Below, in pieces: positions 16,243 through 26,000 of a DNA stretch of 30,885 nt. Origin of the DNA: Bacteroidales bacterium (lineage in GTDB: Bacteria > Bacteroidota > Bacteroidia > Bacteroidales > UBA932); NCBI GenBank assembly GCA_017471085.1, contig JAFUWW010000065.1, forward strand, positions 1 through 30,885. Reading direction: 5' to 3'. The notes beneath the pieces were generated by a model. The model was not told where the DNA came from. It saw only the letters and a list, made by a program, of their open reading frames with translations, and made no database searches. The first letter of the stretch is position 1. Each line of letters opens with the position of its first letter. A program made the position numbers and the translations under genes.

Positions 16243-19152
16243 ATGACAGATTCTACATCGCTGATGGCCAAGCGGATCCGCAGGATTCTGCTGGTGTGCA
16301 ACAACTATGACAATTTTTCCCTGGAAGAAGATGGCCGGCTGGATGCCCGCATCGCCCGGGAGTATGCGGAACTGAACCTGAGCAACCCACCGGTTTTCGT
16401 GAGGGCAGCCTCTACCCGCGAGGCCCTGGACATGGCCGAGACGGGTGAAAGGTGGGACCTGGTCATCACGATGTACAATGTGGGGGAAGTGGACGTGTTC
16501 ACTTTCTCCCACAAAATGAAGGAATACGAGGAGAACGTCCCGATCGTCCTCCTCACTTCTTTTTCCAAGGAGGTTTACCGGCAGATGGAAGAGCACGACC
16601 GCTCGGCCATCGACTACATCTTCTGCTGGAACGGCAGCACGGACCTGATCATCGCCATCATCAAACTGCTGGAAGACAGCCTGAACGCTCCGGAAGACAT
16701 CCTGGAGAGCGGTGTACAGTGCATCCTGCTGGTGGAAGATTCCGTAAGGTACTATTCCACCTACCTGCCTCTGCTTTACAAACTGGTGCTCCAGCAGAAC
16801 AGCGCCGCCGTCCGGGACGCCCTGAACGAGGAGCAGCAGATCTTCCGAAAACGCGCCAGGCCCAAGATCCTGATGGCCACCAACTACGAGGATGCCGTCA
16901 ATCTTTACAATACCTACAAGGAGAACCTCCTGGGCGTGATTTCCGATATCGGCTTCGTGCTGCACCGGGGCGACAAATCCTCCGAAGAGAAGTTGGACGC
17001 AGGCGTAGACCTTTGCAACCTCATCCGGAAGGAGTACCCCAAGATGTCCATCCTGATGCAGAGCTCGCAGGAAAGCATGCGTACTGTGGCAGAGGGACTC
17101 CGGGCGGGTTTTCTCATGAAACGCTCCAAGACGCTCACCCACGAGCTCTCAGAGTATATCGGCCGGGAATTCGGGTTCGGCGACTTCGTTGCAACGGATG
17201 CACGCGGCCATGAATTCGCCCGCGCCCACGACCTCCAGGGAGCCGAGCAGATCATCGCCACCATGCCGGAGAAGCCGCTCACCCAGATGCGCAGCAAGAA
17301 CTATGTTTCCCGCTGGCTGCTCGCCCGCGGTATCTTCTCCGTAGGGCAGGCGCTCAAGAACGGGTCCTTCGCCGACACGGAAGACTTCCGCACCAGGGCC
17401 GTGGCCGCCATCCACGACTACCGCATCTCACAGGGCCTGGGCGTCGTGGCCCGTTTCGACCCGGCCACCTACAACGACACCATCTGGTTCTCCCGCATCG
17501 GGGAGGGTTCCCTGGGCGGCAAAGCCCGCGGCCTGGCTTTCCTGAACAGCATCCTCTACAAGCACAATCTCTATGACAAATGGGAGGATGTGCGCGTGAT
17601 GGTGCCCCGGACCCTTGTCATCGCCACGGAATACTTCGACCGCTTCATCCTGGAGAACGGCCTGCAATATGTAATCAATTCGGACATTTCCGATGCCGAA
17701 ATCCTCTCCGAGTTCGTTTCTTCCAACCTGCCGCAAGACCTGACGGAGGCCCTCCGCGCCTTCATCCGGGTGGTGCGGACTCCGTTGGCGGTGCGTTCAT
17801 CGTCCAAACTGGAAGACTCTTATTATCAGCCGTTTGCCGGTGTCTATTCCACCTACATGATTCCCGCCGTGGAGAACGAGGACCAGGAACTCCGCCTGCT
17901 GGCCAAAGCCATCAAAAGCGTCTATGCCTCGGTCTATTTCGCCTCCTCCAGAGGGTATATCACCGCTACAGCCAATGTCCTCTCGGAAGAAAAGATGGCC
18001 ATCATCCTGCAGGAAGTGTGCGGCGCCGAAGACGGCGGTTATTTCTTCCCCACCCTGTCCGGCGTAGCCAGAAGCGTGAATTTCTATCCCATCGGCTATG
18101 AGAAAGCCGAGGAAGGCATCGCCAAAGTAGCTTACGGCCTGGGCAAGGCGGTGGTCGACGGCGAGCAGGTGCTCCGCTTCTCCCCCGCCTATCCCAAACA
18201 CGTGCTGCAGACCTCCACGCCGGACCTGGCCATGCGCGAGACCCAGCAGGTGATGTACGCCCTCAACCTGCAGCCGGAGAAATTCAAGACTTCGGTCGAC
18301 GACGCCGTGAACCTTTCGCGCATTCCCGTCTCGGAGTGCGGACAGTTCGGATCGTTCTCCCGCGTTGTCTCCACCTTCGACTACCAGAACCAGCGGATCG
18401 TTGACTCCCCCATTCCGGAAGGTCCCAAGATCGTCACTTTCGCCCATGTGCTCCGCTACGGCACTTTCCCGCTCGCGTCCATCGTCCAGGAACTGCTGGA
18501 CATCTGCACCGCAGAAATGAACTGCAGCGTAGAGATCGAATTTGCAGCTGAACTTTCGACAGGCCTTTTCAACGCCCTGCAAATCAGGCCGATTTCTTCC
18601 GACAGCCTTCAGGCAGAGGTAGACTGGAGAAACATCGACTGCTCCGGAGCACTGGTCCATTCGGAGAGCGCCCTGGGCACCGGCTGGATCCCGGATATCC
18701 GCGACGTGGTTTATCTGAAGGCCGATGCCTTCGACAAGATGAAAACCGTGGAAATGGCCGCCGAACTGCGTGAACTCAACTCCCGGCTCCGGGCAGAAGG
18801 CCGGCAGTACGTACTCATCGGCTACGGCCGCTGGGGTTCCAGCATCCCCACGCTGGGCGTACCGGTGGCCTGGAGCGACATCTCCGAGACGAAGGCCCTC
18901 ATCGAGTGCTCCCTGCCGGACTTCCGGGTGGATCCCAGCCAGGGCACCCACTTCTTCCAGAACCTCACGTCCTTCAATGCCGGCTACGTGAACGTCGACC
19001 CGTACTCACGGCCGGGAGACAGCCTGGACCTGAGCCCGCTGGAAGCGCTTCCTGCCATCTTCGAGACGCAGTGGCTCCGGCACGTGCGGCTGGACAATCC
19101 CCTCACGCTCTGCGTGGACGGCCGTGCCGGCCGCGCCCTGGTGAAGCTATAG
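16243..19152 (+). CDS. Tandem receiver-like domains fused to a PEP/pyruvate-binding domain
   Basis: The 969-residue protein has three parts. Residues 14-145 look like a degenerate response-regulator receiver: the acidic pair is absent and ITMYNVG replaces the phospho-acceptor segment. Residues 158-308 look like an intact receiver, with Glu165-Asp166, acceptor Asp235 in ISDIGF and Lys293. From about 415 comes a PPDK/PEP-synthase N-terminal ATP-grasp-like domain with GEGSLGGKARGL (420-431) and PLAVRSSSKLEDSYYQPFAGVYST (514-537). I see no phosphohistidine swivel domain and no C-terminal PEP-binding barrel, so a full PEP synthase reaction is unlikely. It is co-transcribed with gdhA (6-nt gap). 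A phosphorylation-controlled nucleotide-binding or phosphotransfer role is an inference. Function is unknown. Confidence 0.85.
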   Translation: MTDSTSLMAKRIRRILLVCNNYDNFSLEEDGRLDARIAREYAELNLSNPPVFVRAASTREALDMAETGERWDLVITMYNVGEVDVFTFSHKMKEYEENVPIVLLTSFSKEVYRQMEEHDRSAIDYIFCWNGSTDLIIAIIKLLEDSLNAPEDILESGVQCILLVEDSVRYYSTYLPLLYKLVLQQNSAAVRDALNEEQQIFRKRARPKILMATNYEDAVNLYNTYKENLLGVISDIGFVLHRGDKSSEEKLDAGVDLCNLIRKEYPKMSILMQSSQESMRTVAEGLRAGFLMKRSKTLTHELSEYIGREFGFGDFVATDARGHEFARAHDLQGAEQIIATMPEKPLTQMRSKNYVSRWLLARGIFSVGQALKNGSFADTEDFRTRAVAAIHDYRISQGLGVVARFDPATYNDTIWFSRIGEGSLGGKARGLAFLNSILYKHNLYDKWEDVRVMVPRTLVIATEYFDRFILENGLQYVINSDISDAEILSEFVSSNLPQDLTEALRAFIRVVRTPLAVRSSSKLEDSYYQPFAGVYSTYMIPAVENEDQELRLLAKAIKSVYASVYFASSRGYITATANVLSEEKMAIILQEVCGAEDGGYFFPTLSGVARSVNFYPIGYEKAEEGIAKVAYGLGKAVVDGEQVLRFSPAYPKHVLQTSTPDLAMRETQQVMYALNLQPEKFKTSVDDAVNLSRIPVSECGQFGSFSRVVSTFDYQNQRIVDSPIPEGPKIVTFAHVLRYGTFPLASIVQELLDICTAEMNCSVEIEFAAELSTGLFNALQIRPISSDSLQAEVDWRNIDCSGALVHSESALGTGWIPDIRDVVYLKADAFDKMKTVEMAAELRELNSRLRAEGRQYVLIGYGRWGSSIPTLGVPVAWSDISETKALIECSLPDFRVDPSQGTHFFQNLTSFNAGYVNVDPYSRPGDSLDLSPLEALPAIFETQWLRHVRLDNPLTLCVDGRAGRALVKL

Positions 19153-20259
19153 GACACCGTCCAGCTGGCTCAGCGCGAAATCGTAGGCTCCTACCGAAAT
19201 AGCCTTGGAGGTACCCATCCGGCCGATGCACACACCGGTCCGCTTCTGGGGGTCATAGCAGACGGTTTTGCCGCAACCATACACCTGGAGTTCCCGGGCC
19301 TCTCCCCGGGCGAAAGCGGCGAATTCTGCCTCATCGTCCAGATTGTACACTTTCATCTGCAGGCGGCCGAGGGTGTCTCCGGAGAGGGTCTGCACCGTTC
19401 CCCGCATCTCCTCGAGCAGGGCGGGCATGAAATATTTGGCCGATGCGGAAATCCCGCCGCCGATGACCACGAGGCCGTCGATGAGCTGGGCGGCCACGGC
19501 GATGGCCTGTCCGGCGGCGCGTCCCATCTTCTCGAAGGCTGCCCGGGCGGCCTGCCTGTCACCGGGCAGCCGGCCCTCTGCAATCTCGAAAATGTCTTTG
19601 GGTGTGAGGCTGCCGTCGTTCTCTCCCGAGAGCCGGCCATAGACCCGCTTGACCGCCCGGATGGCCACGCTGTCCTCCAGGATGATGCCGGGATGGAACG
19701 GGTTGGGGAGGCAGAAGGTTTCTACACAGCTGTTGTCTCCCCGGTTGAGCCGGCCGTCGACGACACAGCCGATCCCGAACCCGGTACCGATGGTGTAGCC
19801 GATCAGGTTCCGGTAACGTTTCCGGCTTCCGAGGGCCTCCAGGCGGGCATTCACCGCCGGAAGGGCGCCACTCAGGGCCTCCCCGAACGCGAACAGGTCC
19901 CCGTCATTGTTGATGAACACGGGAATGCCGAACCGCTCTTCCAGGAAAGGACCCAGCGCTACTCCGTCCCGGAAAGCGGGAAAGTTGGGAAGGTAGCCGC
20001 CGATAATGCCGGCAGGATAATCGGCCGGACCCGGAAAAGCGAAACTGATGGCCGACGGCTTTACGTCCCCCAGTTGCGCGGCCACTTGGCGGAAACCGGC
20101 CAGAAGACTCTCCAGGCAAAGATCCAGCTTGTCCGCATGCGAGGGAAGGGTAAGTGTTTCCAGCATGAACTCATCCCCTTTCATGGCATTGAAACGGAAA
20201 GACTGTCCTCCTGCGTCCAGGGTGAGGACTACCCGGCTGTCATCCATATATTTTCCCAT
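19147..20259 (-). CDS. ROK-family sugar kinase-like protein
   Basis: The 370-residue protein shows the ASKHA fold of ROK kinases. It has a phosphate-1 loop LTLDAGGQSFRF (about residues 10-21), FINNDGDLFAFGEA with the presumed catalytic Asp, IGYTIGTGFGIGCVVDG, and VVIGGGIS for adenosine binding. The zinc-binding Cys cluster typical of ROK proteins is not visible. A Cys-containing C-terminal tail (about 315-350) follows instead. It probably phosphorylates a hexose or aminosugar, but specificity cannot be read from sequence. The start at 20259 is chosen because it follows a promoter-like element and precedes the conserved N-terminus. It converges on and overlaps the upstream plus-strand gene by 6 nt. 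Confidence 0.8.
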   Translation of the reverse strand: MGKYMDDSRVVLTLDAGGQSFRFNAMKGDEFMLETLTLPSHADKLDLCLESLLAGFRQVAAQLGDVKPSAISFAFPGPADYPAGIIGGYLPNFPAFRDGVALGPFLEERFGIPVFINNDGDLFAFGEALSGALPAVNARLEALGSRKRYRNLIGYTIGTGFGIGCVVDGRLNRGDNSCVETFCLPNPFHPGIILEDSVAIRAVKRVYGRLSGENDGSLTPKDIFEIAEGRLPGDRQAARAAFEKMGRAAGQAIAVAAQLIDGLVVIGGGISASAKYFMPALLEEMRGTVQTLSGDTLGRLQMKVYNLDDEAEFAAFARGEARELQVYGCGKTVCYDPQKRTGVCIGRMGTSKAISVGAYDFALSQLDGVL

Positions 20260-20280
20260 GGCGATACTCTTTATTCTTTC

Positions 20281-20312
20281 CAAATATCGGCATTTCCCCC
20301 CATTATTCCAAG
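20281..20312 (-). promoter_or_regulatory. Probable promoter of the ROK-family gene
   Basis: On the minus strand CTTG (20309-20312) and GATATTTG (20281-20288) are separated by 20 nt, a near match to TTTG-N19-21-TAnnTTTG. About 20 nt of leader precede the ATG at 20259. Confidence 0.5.
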
Positions 20313-20371
20313 CGGGGAAGGGGCGGAAGCCGCTGAAAACCGCACCTCTCCCAAGATTCGGAAAAAAGCCG

Positions 20372-20379
20372 TATCTTTG
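20372..20379 (+). promoter_or_regulatory. -7 box of the FAD-dependent protein gene
   Basis: TATCTTTG lies 22 nt upstream of the ATG at 20402. The leader is A-rich and lacks a Shine-Dalgarno sequence. No clear -33 TTTG is visible. Confidence 0.65.
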
Positions 20380-20401
20380 CCGGGGTAAAAAAACACATGG
20401 C

Positions 20402-21973
20402 ATGAAACAATTTGAACTGGCCCTGAAAATCGGGAAGGAGCTGTCTCAGGCTCAACTGAAAGAGGCTGCGGCCAAGGCATTGGGCGTGAAGCCGGAAAAG
20501 GTCGGGCACATTGAGATTGTCAGACGCAGCGTGGACGCTCGTCAGGAGATCCTTTACCGCTATCAGGTGCAGGCTTACCGGGAAGGCGAAGTTTTTGAAC
20601 CATACAGGGTGGCTCCCTACCAGGACGTGCACCAGGCTGCGTCCGTGATTGTGATCGGAGCGGGGCCTGCCGGCATGTTCGCGGCCCTGAAACTGCTCCA
20701 GAAAGGCCTGAAGCCCATCGTCCTGGAGCGGGGAAAGGACGTGGAACGGCGGAAGGTGGACATGGCCAGGCTTTCCACCCAGGGCGCTATCGACCCGGAT
20801 TCCAATTACTGCTACGGAGAAGGAGGCGCAGGAGCCTTCAGTGACGGTAAGCTGTTCACGCGGTCTTCCAAGCGGGGCGACATCCGTGAGGTGCTGCACC
20901 AGCTGGTGGCTTTCGGGGCCGATCCGGACATCCTCATCGACGCCCACCCCCATATCGGCACCGACAGGCTGCCGGAAATAGTGAAAAACATCCGGCAGTG
21001 CATTGAAGAGCACGGAGGAGAATATCATTTTGACAGCCGGGTAACGGACATTGTGCCGGCAGATGCCCGGTCGAAGCCGGGCATGACGGGATTTGCGGTG
21101 CGCTGCGGGGAAAAGGAATACCATGCCGGTCAAGTGATACTGGCTTCCGGCCATTCGGCCCGGGACATCTATGAACTGTTCCAAAGGAAAGGATGGGCGC
21201 TGGAGGCCAAGGGGTTCGCCCTGGGCGTGCGGGTGGAGCACCCGCAGTGGCTCATCAACCAGATCCGCTATCACGGTAAATACCAGCCGTTTATGCCAAC
21301 GGCAGAGTACTCTTTCGTACAGCAGGTGGAAGGCCGCGGCGTCTTCTCCTTCTGCATGTGCCCGGGAGGGATTCTGGTGCCCTCCTCCACCGAGGACGGA
21401 ACCGTGGTCCTCAACGGCATGTCCAATGCGGCCCGCAATTCCAAATGGGCCAATGCCGGTGTCGTGGTGCAGATCGAGCCCGGAGACCAGCCCGCTGAGT
21501 ACGAGGGTCCCTTCGCCCTCCTGGATTTCCAGCGGGATATCGAGCGGACCATGTACCGCTGGGTACAGGAACACGGAGGCCGGCATCCCCTGCAGGCACC
21601 CGCCCAGCGGATGAAAGACTTCTGCCGCGGAATCGAGTCCAAAGACCTGCCCAAGACCTCCTATCATCCGGGAGCCCTGAGCGCTCCGCTGCACGAACTG
21701 CTCCCCGGGCATGTTTCCCTGCGCCTGCGCCGGGCTTTCCCCCAGGTTGACCGGCAGATGCACGGCTACTACACCAACGACGCCCTGCTTCTCGGGATCG
21801 AATCCCGCACATCCTCCCCGGTCCGGCTCCCGAGAAACCCGGAAACCCTGGAACACGTGGATGTTCCCGGCCTCTACCCTGCGGGAGAAGGCGCCGGATA
21901 CGCCGGCGGCATCGTCTCATCGGCCCTGGACGGCATCAATTGTGCCGAAATGTGTGCGGCCCGACAAAAATAA
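20402..21973 (+). CDS. FAD-dependent dehydrogenase, COG2509-like
   Basis: The 523-residue protein has a small N-terminal domain (about 1-75), then a FAD-binding Rossmann motif VIVIGAGPAGMFAAL (82-96) and LERGKDVERRK. YGEGGAGAFSDGKL follows, and GEGAGYAGGIVSSALDG near the C-terminus is the second FAD-contact motif. This matches the widespread uncharacterised FAD-dependent dehydrogenase group, with normal length. The substrate is not known and the neighbours do not reveal it. It is probably a single-gene unit, with its own -7 box upstream and a separate tsaD promoter downstream. Confidence 0.88.
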   Translation: MKQFELALKIGKELSQAQLKEAAAKALGVKPEKVGHIEIVRRSVDARQEILYRYQVQAYREGEVFEPYRVAPYQDVHQAASVIVIGAGPAGMFAALKLLQKGLKPIVLERGKDVERRKVDMARLSTQGAIDPDSNYCYGEGGAGAFSDGKLFTRSSKRGDIREVLHQLVAFGADPDILIDAHPHIGTDRLPEIVKNIRQCIEEHGGEYHFDSRVTDIVPADARSKPGMTGFAVRCGEKEYHAGQVILASGHSARDIYELFQRKGWALEAKGFALGVRVEHPQWLINQIRYHGKYQPFMPTAEYSFVQQVEGRGVFSFCMCPGGILVPSSTEDGTVVLNGMSNAARNSKWANAGVVVQIEPGDQPAEYEGPFALLDFQRDIERTMYRWVQEHGGRHPLQAPAQRMKDFCRGIESKDLPKTSYHPGALSAPLHELLPGHVSLRLRRAFPQVDRQMHGYYTNDALLLGIESRTSSPVRLPRNPETLEHVDVPGLYPAGEGAGYAGGIVSSALDGINCAEMCAARQK

Positions 21974-21977
21974 TACG

Positions 21978-21985
21978 TAACTTTG
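21978..21985 (+). promoter_or_regulatory. tsaD -7 box
   Basis: TAACTTTG fits the TAnnTTTG consensus and lies 28 nt before the tsaD ATG. It begins 4 nt after the stop of the upstream gene. Confidence 0.65.
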
Positions 21986-22013
21986 CATCCTGGTTTAAAC
22001 GAAGACAGAAAGC

Positions 22014-23036
22014 ATGGCCGACATTATCCTGGGCATTGAATCGTCCTGTGACGACACCTCCGCGGCCGTCATCGCCGACGGTGTGCTCCTCTCCAATGTA
22101 ATTGCCTCGCAGCAGGTCCACAAGGACTTCGGCGGCGTGGTACCCGAACTGGCATCCCGGGCGCACGAACAGAATATCGTCCCTGTGGTGTCGGAAGCCC
22201 TCCGGAAGGCCGGCATCCAGGCCGGCGACCTCACCGCCATCGCTTTCACCCGCGGCCCCGGCCTGCTGGGTTCGCTGCTGGTGGGGACCTCCTTCGCCAA
22301 GGCCCTCTCCCTCTCCCTGGACGTGCCGATGGTGATGGTGAACCACCTCCAGGGGCATATCCTGGCCAGTTTCATCCGCCAGAAAGACGTTCCCGTGCGG
22401 GAACCCTCCTTCCCCTATCTGTGCCTGCTGGTATCCGGCGGCAATTCCCAGATTGTGAAAGTGAACAGTCCCACCGAATACGAAATTCTGGGGCAGACCA
22501 TCGACGATGCCGTGGGCGAAGCCTTCGACAAATGTTCCAAGATGCTGGGACTGGGCTATCCCGGCGGTCCTGTCATCGACCGGCTGGCCAAACAGGGAAA
22601 CCCCGACCGTTTCCAGTTCGCCAAGCCCAATATCCCCGGCCTGGATTACAGTTTCAGCGGTGTCAAGACTTCCCTGCTGTATTTCGTCCGTGACCAGCTT
22701 GCCCTCGACCCGGACTTCCTGGAGAAGAACAAGGAAGATCTGTGCGCCAGTTTCCAGAAGACGCTCATCGACATCCTGATGAAGAAACTCATCCGCGCGG
22801 CGAAGGAAACCCGCATCCGGGAAATCACCATCGGCGGCGGTGTCAGCGCCAACAGCGGCCTTCGCGAAAGAGTCCTTGCAGAAGGCGAAAAACGGCACTG
22901 GAACACCTACCTGCCCGAATTCAAGTTCACCACGGACAACGCCGCCATGATCGCCGTCGCCGGCTGGTTCCAGTACAGGGCCGGCGTCCGCACTCCGCTG
23001 GATGTCGCCCCCGTTTCCCGCATGGCCGATTTTTAA
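22014..23036 (+). CDS. tsaD: tRNA N6-threonylcarbamoyladenosine transferase subunit TsaD
   Basis: TsaD transfers the threonylcarbamoyl group to A37 of ANN-decoding tRNAs, working with TsaB and TsaE. The 340-residue protein starts with ILGIESSCDDTSAAV. The metal-binding His111 and His115 are in the HLQGH motif, and the C-terminal FTTDNAAMIA holds the metal-ligand Asp. LLVSGGNSQIV, IDDAVGEAFDK and ITIGGGVSANSGLRE are further family signatures. Length is standard. MtaB, which acts on the product t6A, is encoded about 5.4 kb downstream. Confidence 0.97.
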   Translation: MADIILGIESSCDDTSAAVIADGVLLSNVIASQQVHKDFGGVVPELASRAHEQNIVPVVSEALRKAGIQAGDLTAIAFTRGPGLLGSLLVGTSFAKALSLSLDVPMVMVNHLQGHILASFIRQKDVPVREPSFPYLCLLVSGGNSQIVKVNSPTEYEILGQTIDDAVGEAFDKCSKMLGLGYPGGPVIDRLAKQGNPDRFQFAKPNIPGLDYSFSGVKTSLLYFVRDQLALDPDFLEKNKEDLCASFQKTLIDILMKKLIRAAKETRIREITIGGGVSANSGLRERVLAEGEKRHWNTYLPEFKFTTDNAAMIAVAGWFQYRAGVRTPLDVAPVSRMADF

Positions 23037-23071
23037 TTGCCAGAATACTGCGAAATCATACAAAAATTTCT

Positions 23072-23079
23072 TATTTTTG
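23072..23079 (+). promoter_or_regulatory. tamB -7 box
   Basis: TATTTTTG lies between tsaD and tamB. One ATG (23081) is only 1 nt past the box, too near to be transcribed. The next in-frame ATG (23087) is 7 nt away, like the spacing at other genes here. This decides the tamB start. Confidence 0.6.
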
Positions 23080-23086
23080 TATGATA

Positions 23087-26000
23087 ATGGGAAAAGTCCT
23101 TAAAATAGCCCTGAAAGTGATCGGCTGGACGCTGGTAACGGTATTTCTGCTGTTGCTGGCTTCGCTTGTCGCCATCCAGTCCCCCAAGGTGCAGTCTTTC
23201 ATCGGCCACAGGGCCATCCATTACCTGCAGGACAGCATGGATGCGGAAATCACCTTCTCGGAAGTGGGTATCCGTCCCTTCGAGTCGCTGGTCCTCAAGG
23301 ACGTCCTGGTCAGGGACCCCGCCGCCGTGCTGCCGGAAGCGGACACGCTGCTTTTTGCCCGGCACCTGTCGGCCAAGTTTTCCATCCGCGGCCTGTTCTA
23401 CAAGGAAGGGGTCCATGTGAGCCGCATTCTGCTGCAAGACGCCGCCTTCAACCTGGCCATCGAGCCCTCCGCTACGGAGGGAAGCGGCTCCGTTACCAAT
23501 ATCCAGCGCATCTTCCGCCTCCAGAACCAGCCGGAACAGGAAAAGAAAGACCTCGGCAATTTGTTCGATGCCCGCGAAGTGGAGGTGCAGAACGTCCGCT
23601 TCCGCCTGCTGAATCCGGTGAACGCCCGGAAGATGGCGGAGGAAGGGCACAGTTTCCCTCCCGGAACCATCGACTGGAACCATCTGGATGTCCTCGCCAG
23701 CGTGCAGGCCACGGACATCCGCTATTCCCACGACATCATTACGGGAAAAGTGGAGCATCTGCAGGTGGAAGAAAAGGGCACCGGGCTGTTCATCTCCCAT
23801 GCCGCCGGCAAAGCGAATGTCGGGAAAGGCAGGGCGCTGGTCTCGGACCTCATCCTCACGGAAAAAGACACGCAGGTCTATCTGGACAGGCTGCTTCTGG
23901 ACGGTCCCCTGGAAGAATACAGCGACTTTATCAACAAAATCCGCATCGAGGCCGATATCCGGAAAGGCTCCCATGTCTCCATGCAGACGGTAAGCTACTT
24001 CGGTCCCTATCTGGACCAGTTCACGTTCCACGGCAACCTGCAAGGACATGTGGAAGGGACGGTGAGCGATTTCAAGCTCTCCGACATCGCCGTGCAGGTC
24101 CCCGACAGCGGCGTGGAAGTGCGTCTCCAGGGCAGCATGACCGGTCTTCCGGAAACGGACAAAACCCTGCTGGACTTCCAGGTGGAAGGCCTCCGGTTCG
24201 ACATGCCCGGTCTCTCCTCCTTCGTCAGGTCCTGGGCGCCGGATACCGATCTCAAAGCCCTGGAAGGCTTTGCCAAGGGGCAGGATTTTACCTTCGACGG
24301 CAATATCCGCGGGTTCCTGAACAGAATGGGCATCCAGGGGGAACTGGCCGCCGGTGAAGGTTCCCTCCTGGCCGACGTGCTCCTGCTGAACGCAGCCGAT
24401 CCCCACCATGACATCGGCCTGGAAGGCTCCCTCCAGACCCGTTCCCTGGATATGGGAAGGATCCTGGGCACGGAATCGCTGGGAGAAGTGAGCCTCAGCA
24501 CCCGGCTGAAAACCACGCTTGCCGCCGGCGGACCGGACCTCCAGATAGACACCCTGCATATCTCCCGGCTCCGGGCCCTGGACTATGACTATACCGGCAT
24601 TTCCGGATCCGGACTGTACAAAGGGGGCGCATTCGACGGCCGCATCGTGGCCTCGGACCCCAACCTAAGTTTCCTCTTCCAGGGAGTGTGCAACCTGTCC
24701 AACCACGCAAAGGACGCCAATTATCAGTTCTTCGCCAGCCTGGGTTACGCCGACCTCAACGCCCTCCATCTGGACAACCGCGGCACCTCGCGGATCAGTT
24801 TCGAAGCCGATGCCAATCTCTTCCAGTCCGGAAAGGAGAACCTCTCCGGCGATTTCTCCATCCGCGGACTCACCCTGGAGAATGACGCCGGCCTCATGGA
24901 CATCGGCAATATCGTCCTGAATGCCAGCGCCGGGGAATTCCTGCATACGATGACGCTTCGCTCCGATTTCCTGGACGGCACTTATTCCGGCGGAAAATCG
25001 GCCCTGGTCTTCGTCAACGACCTCAAGCACCTGGTGCTGGATTCGGAACTTCCCTCCCTCACCAGCGGAACCGCCGAACCCTGGGACGGTACCGCCTACG
25101 ACCTGTCCCTCCTGTTCCGGGACGCCCGGGACATCCTCAGCTTTGCTGTTCCGGGGCTCTATATCGAGAACAACACCCGCCTGACGCTGTCCATTGACCG
25201 CAGCGGCACGCTGGGAGGAAAGATCCAATCGGGCAGACTTGCCTTCAACGAGAATTATATCAGGGACGTCAGCCTGACCGTGGACAATGCCAGCTCTTCC
25301 CTCCAGGCCGATCTGACCGGCTCCGTCCTGCACGTCTCCGGCATTGACCTCAACGCCAACCGGCTCAGCCTGTATGCCAACGACGACCACCTGGGACTGG
25401 GCTACTCGTTCGACAACGAGGAAGAGGAGGCCACCCGCGGGGAACTCATCCTCAGTGCCGACCTGTCGCGGGACGAGAACGGCATCCTGGCCATATCGGC
25501 CCAGGCGCTCCCCTCCAACATCTATTACAAAGGGGAAGGATGGGGACTCACCTCGGACCAGATCCTTTACAGGGACGGAGAGGTCAGCGTGAAACAGCTC
25601 CTGGCCTCGCATGAAGACCAGGCCCTCCTGGTAGACGGCGGCTTCTCTCCCAGGCAGGCGGACACGCTGTCGGTGCGGATGGAGAAATTTGACATGGCCT
25701 TCCTGAACACCTTCACGGGCGGCAAGCCCCAGGTACAGGGAAGGGCTACGGGGCAGGCGCTGGTCATCTCCCCTTCCGCCCCCGCCATCGGCCTGCTGGC
25801 CGGCATCACCTGCGATTCTACGATGGTGGCCGGAAAACCGCTCGGGAAACTGGATATCTCCAGCGTCTGGAACGAGCAGGAAAGCCGGTTCGACTTCAAT
25901 CTGGGCAACGACCTTTCCGGCCGTCAGTCCATGGGCATCAGCGGTTTCCTGAAACCCTCGGCCAGCGAACTGAGCGCCCGTGCAAAACTGGACGGCTTCG

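Noticed and set aside
14854..17142. Very long open frame antisense to gdhA and its downstream gene
   Set aside because: It is a shadow of GC-rich coding DNA. The plus-strand frames encode recognisable enzymes with conserved motifs, while the antisense product shows none.
23081..23086. tamB start at the first ATG (23081)
   Set aside because: This ATG is 1 nt past the -7 box and would probably not be in the mRNA. The ATG at 23087 has the spacing seen at the other genes. The difference is only two residues.
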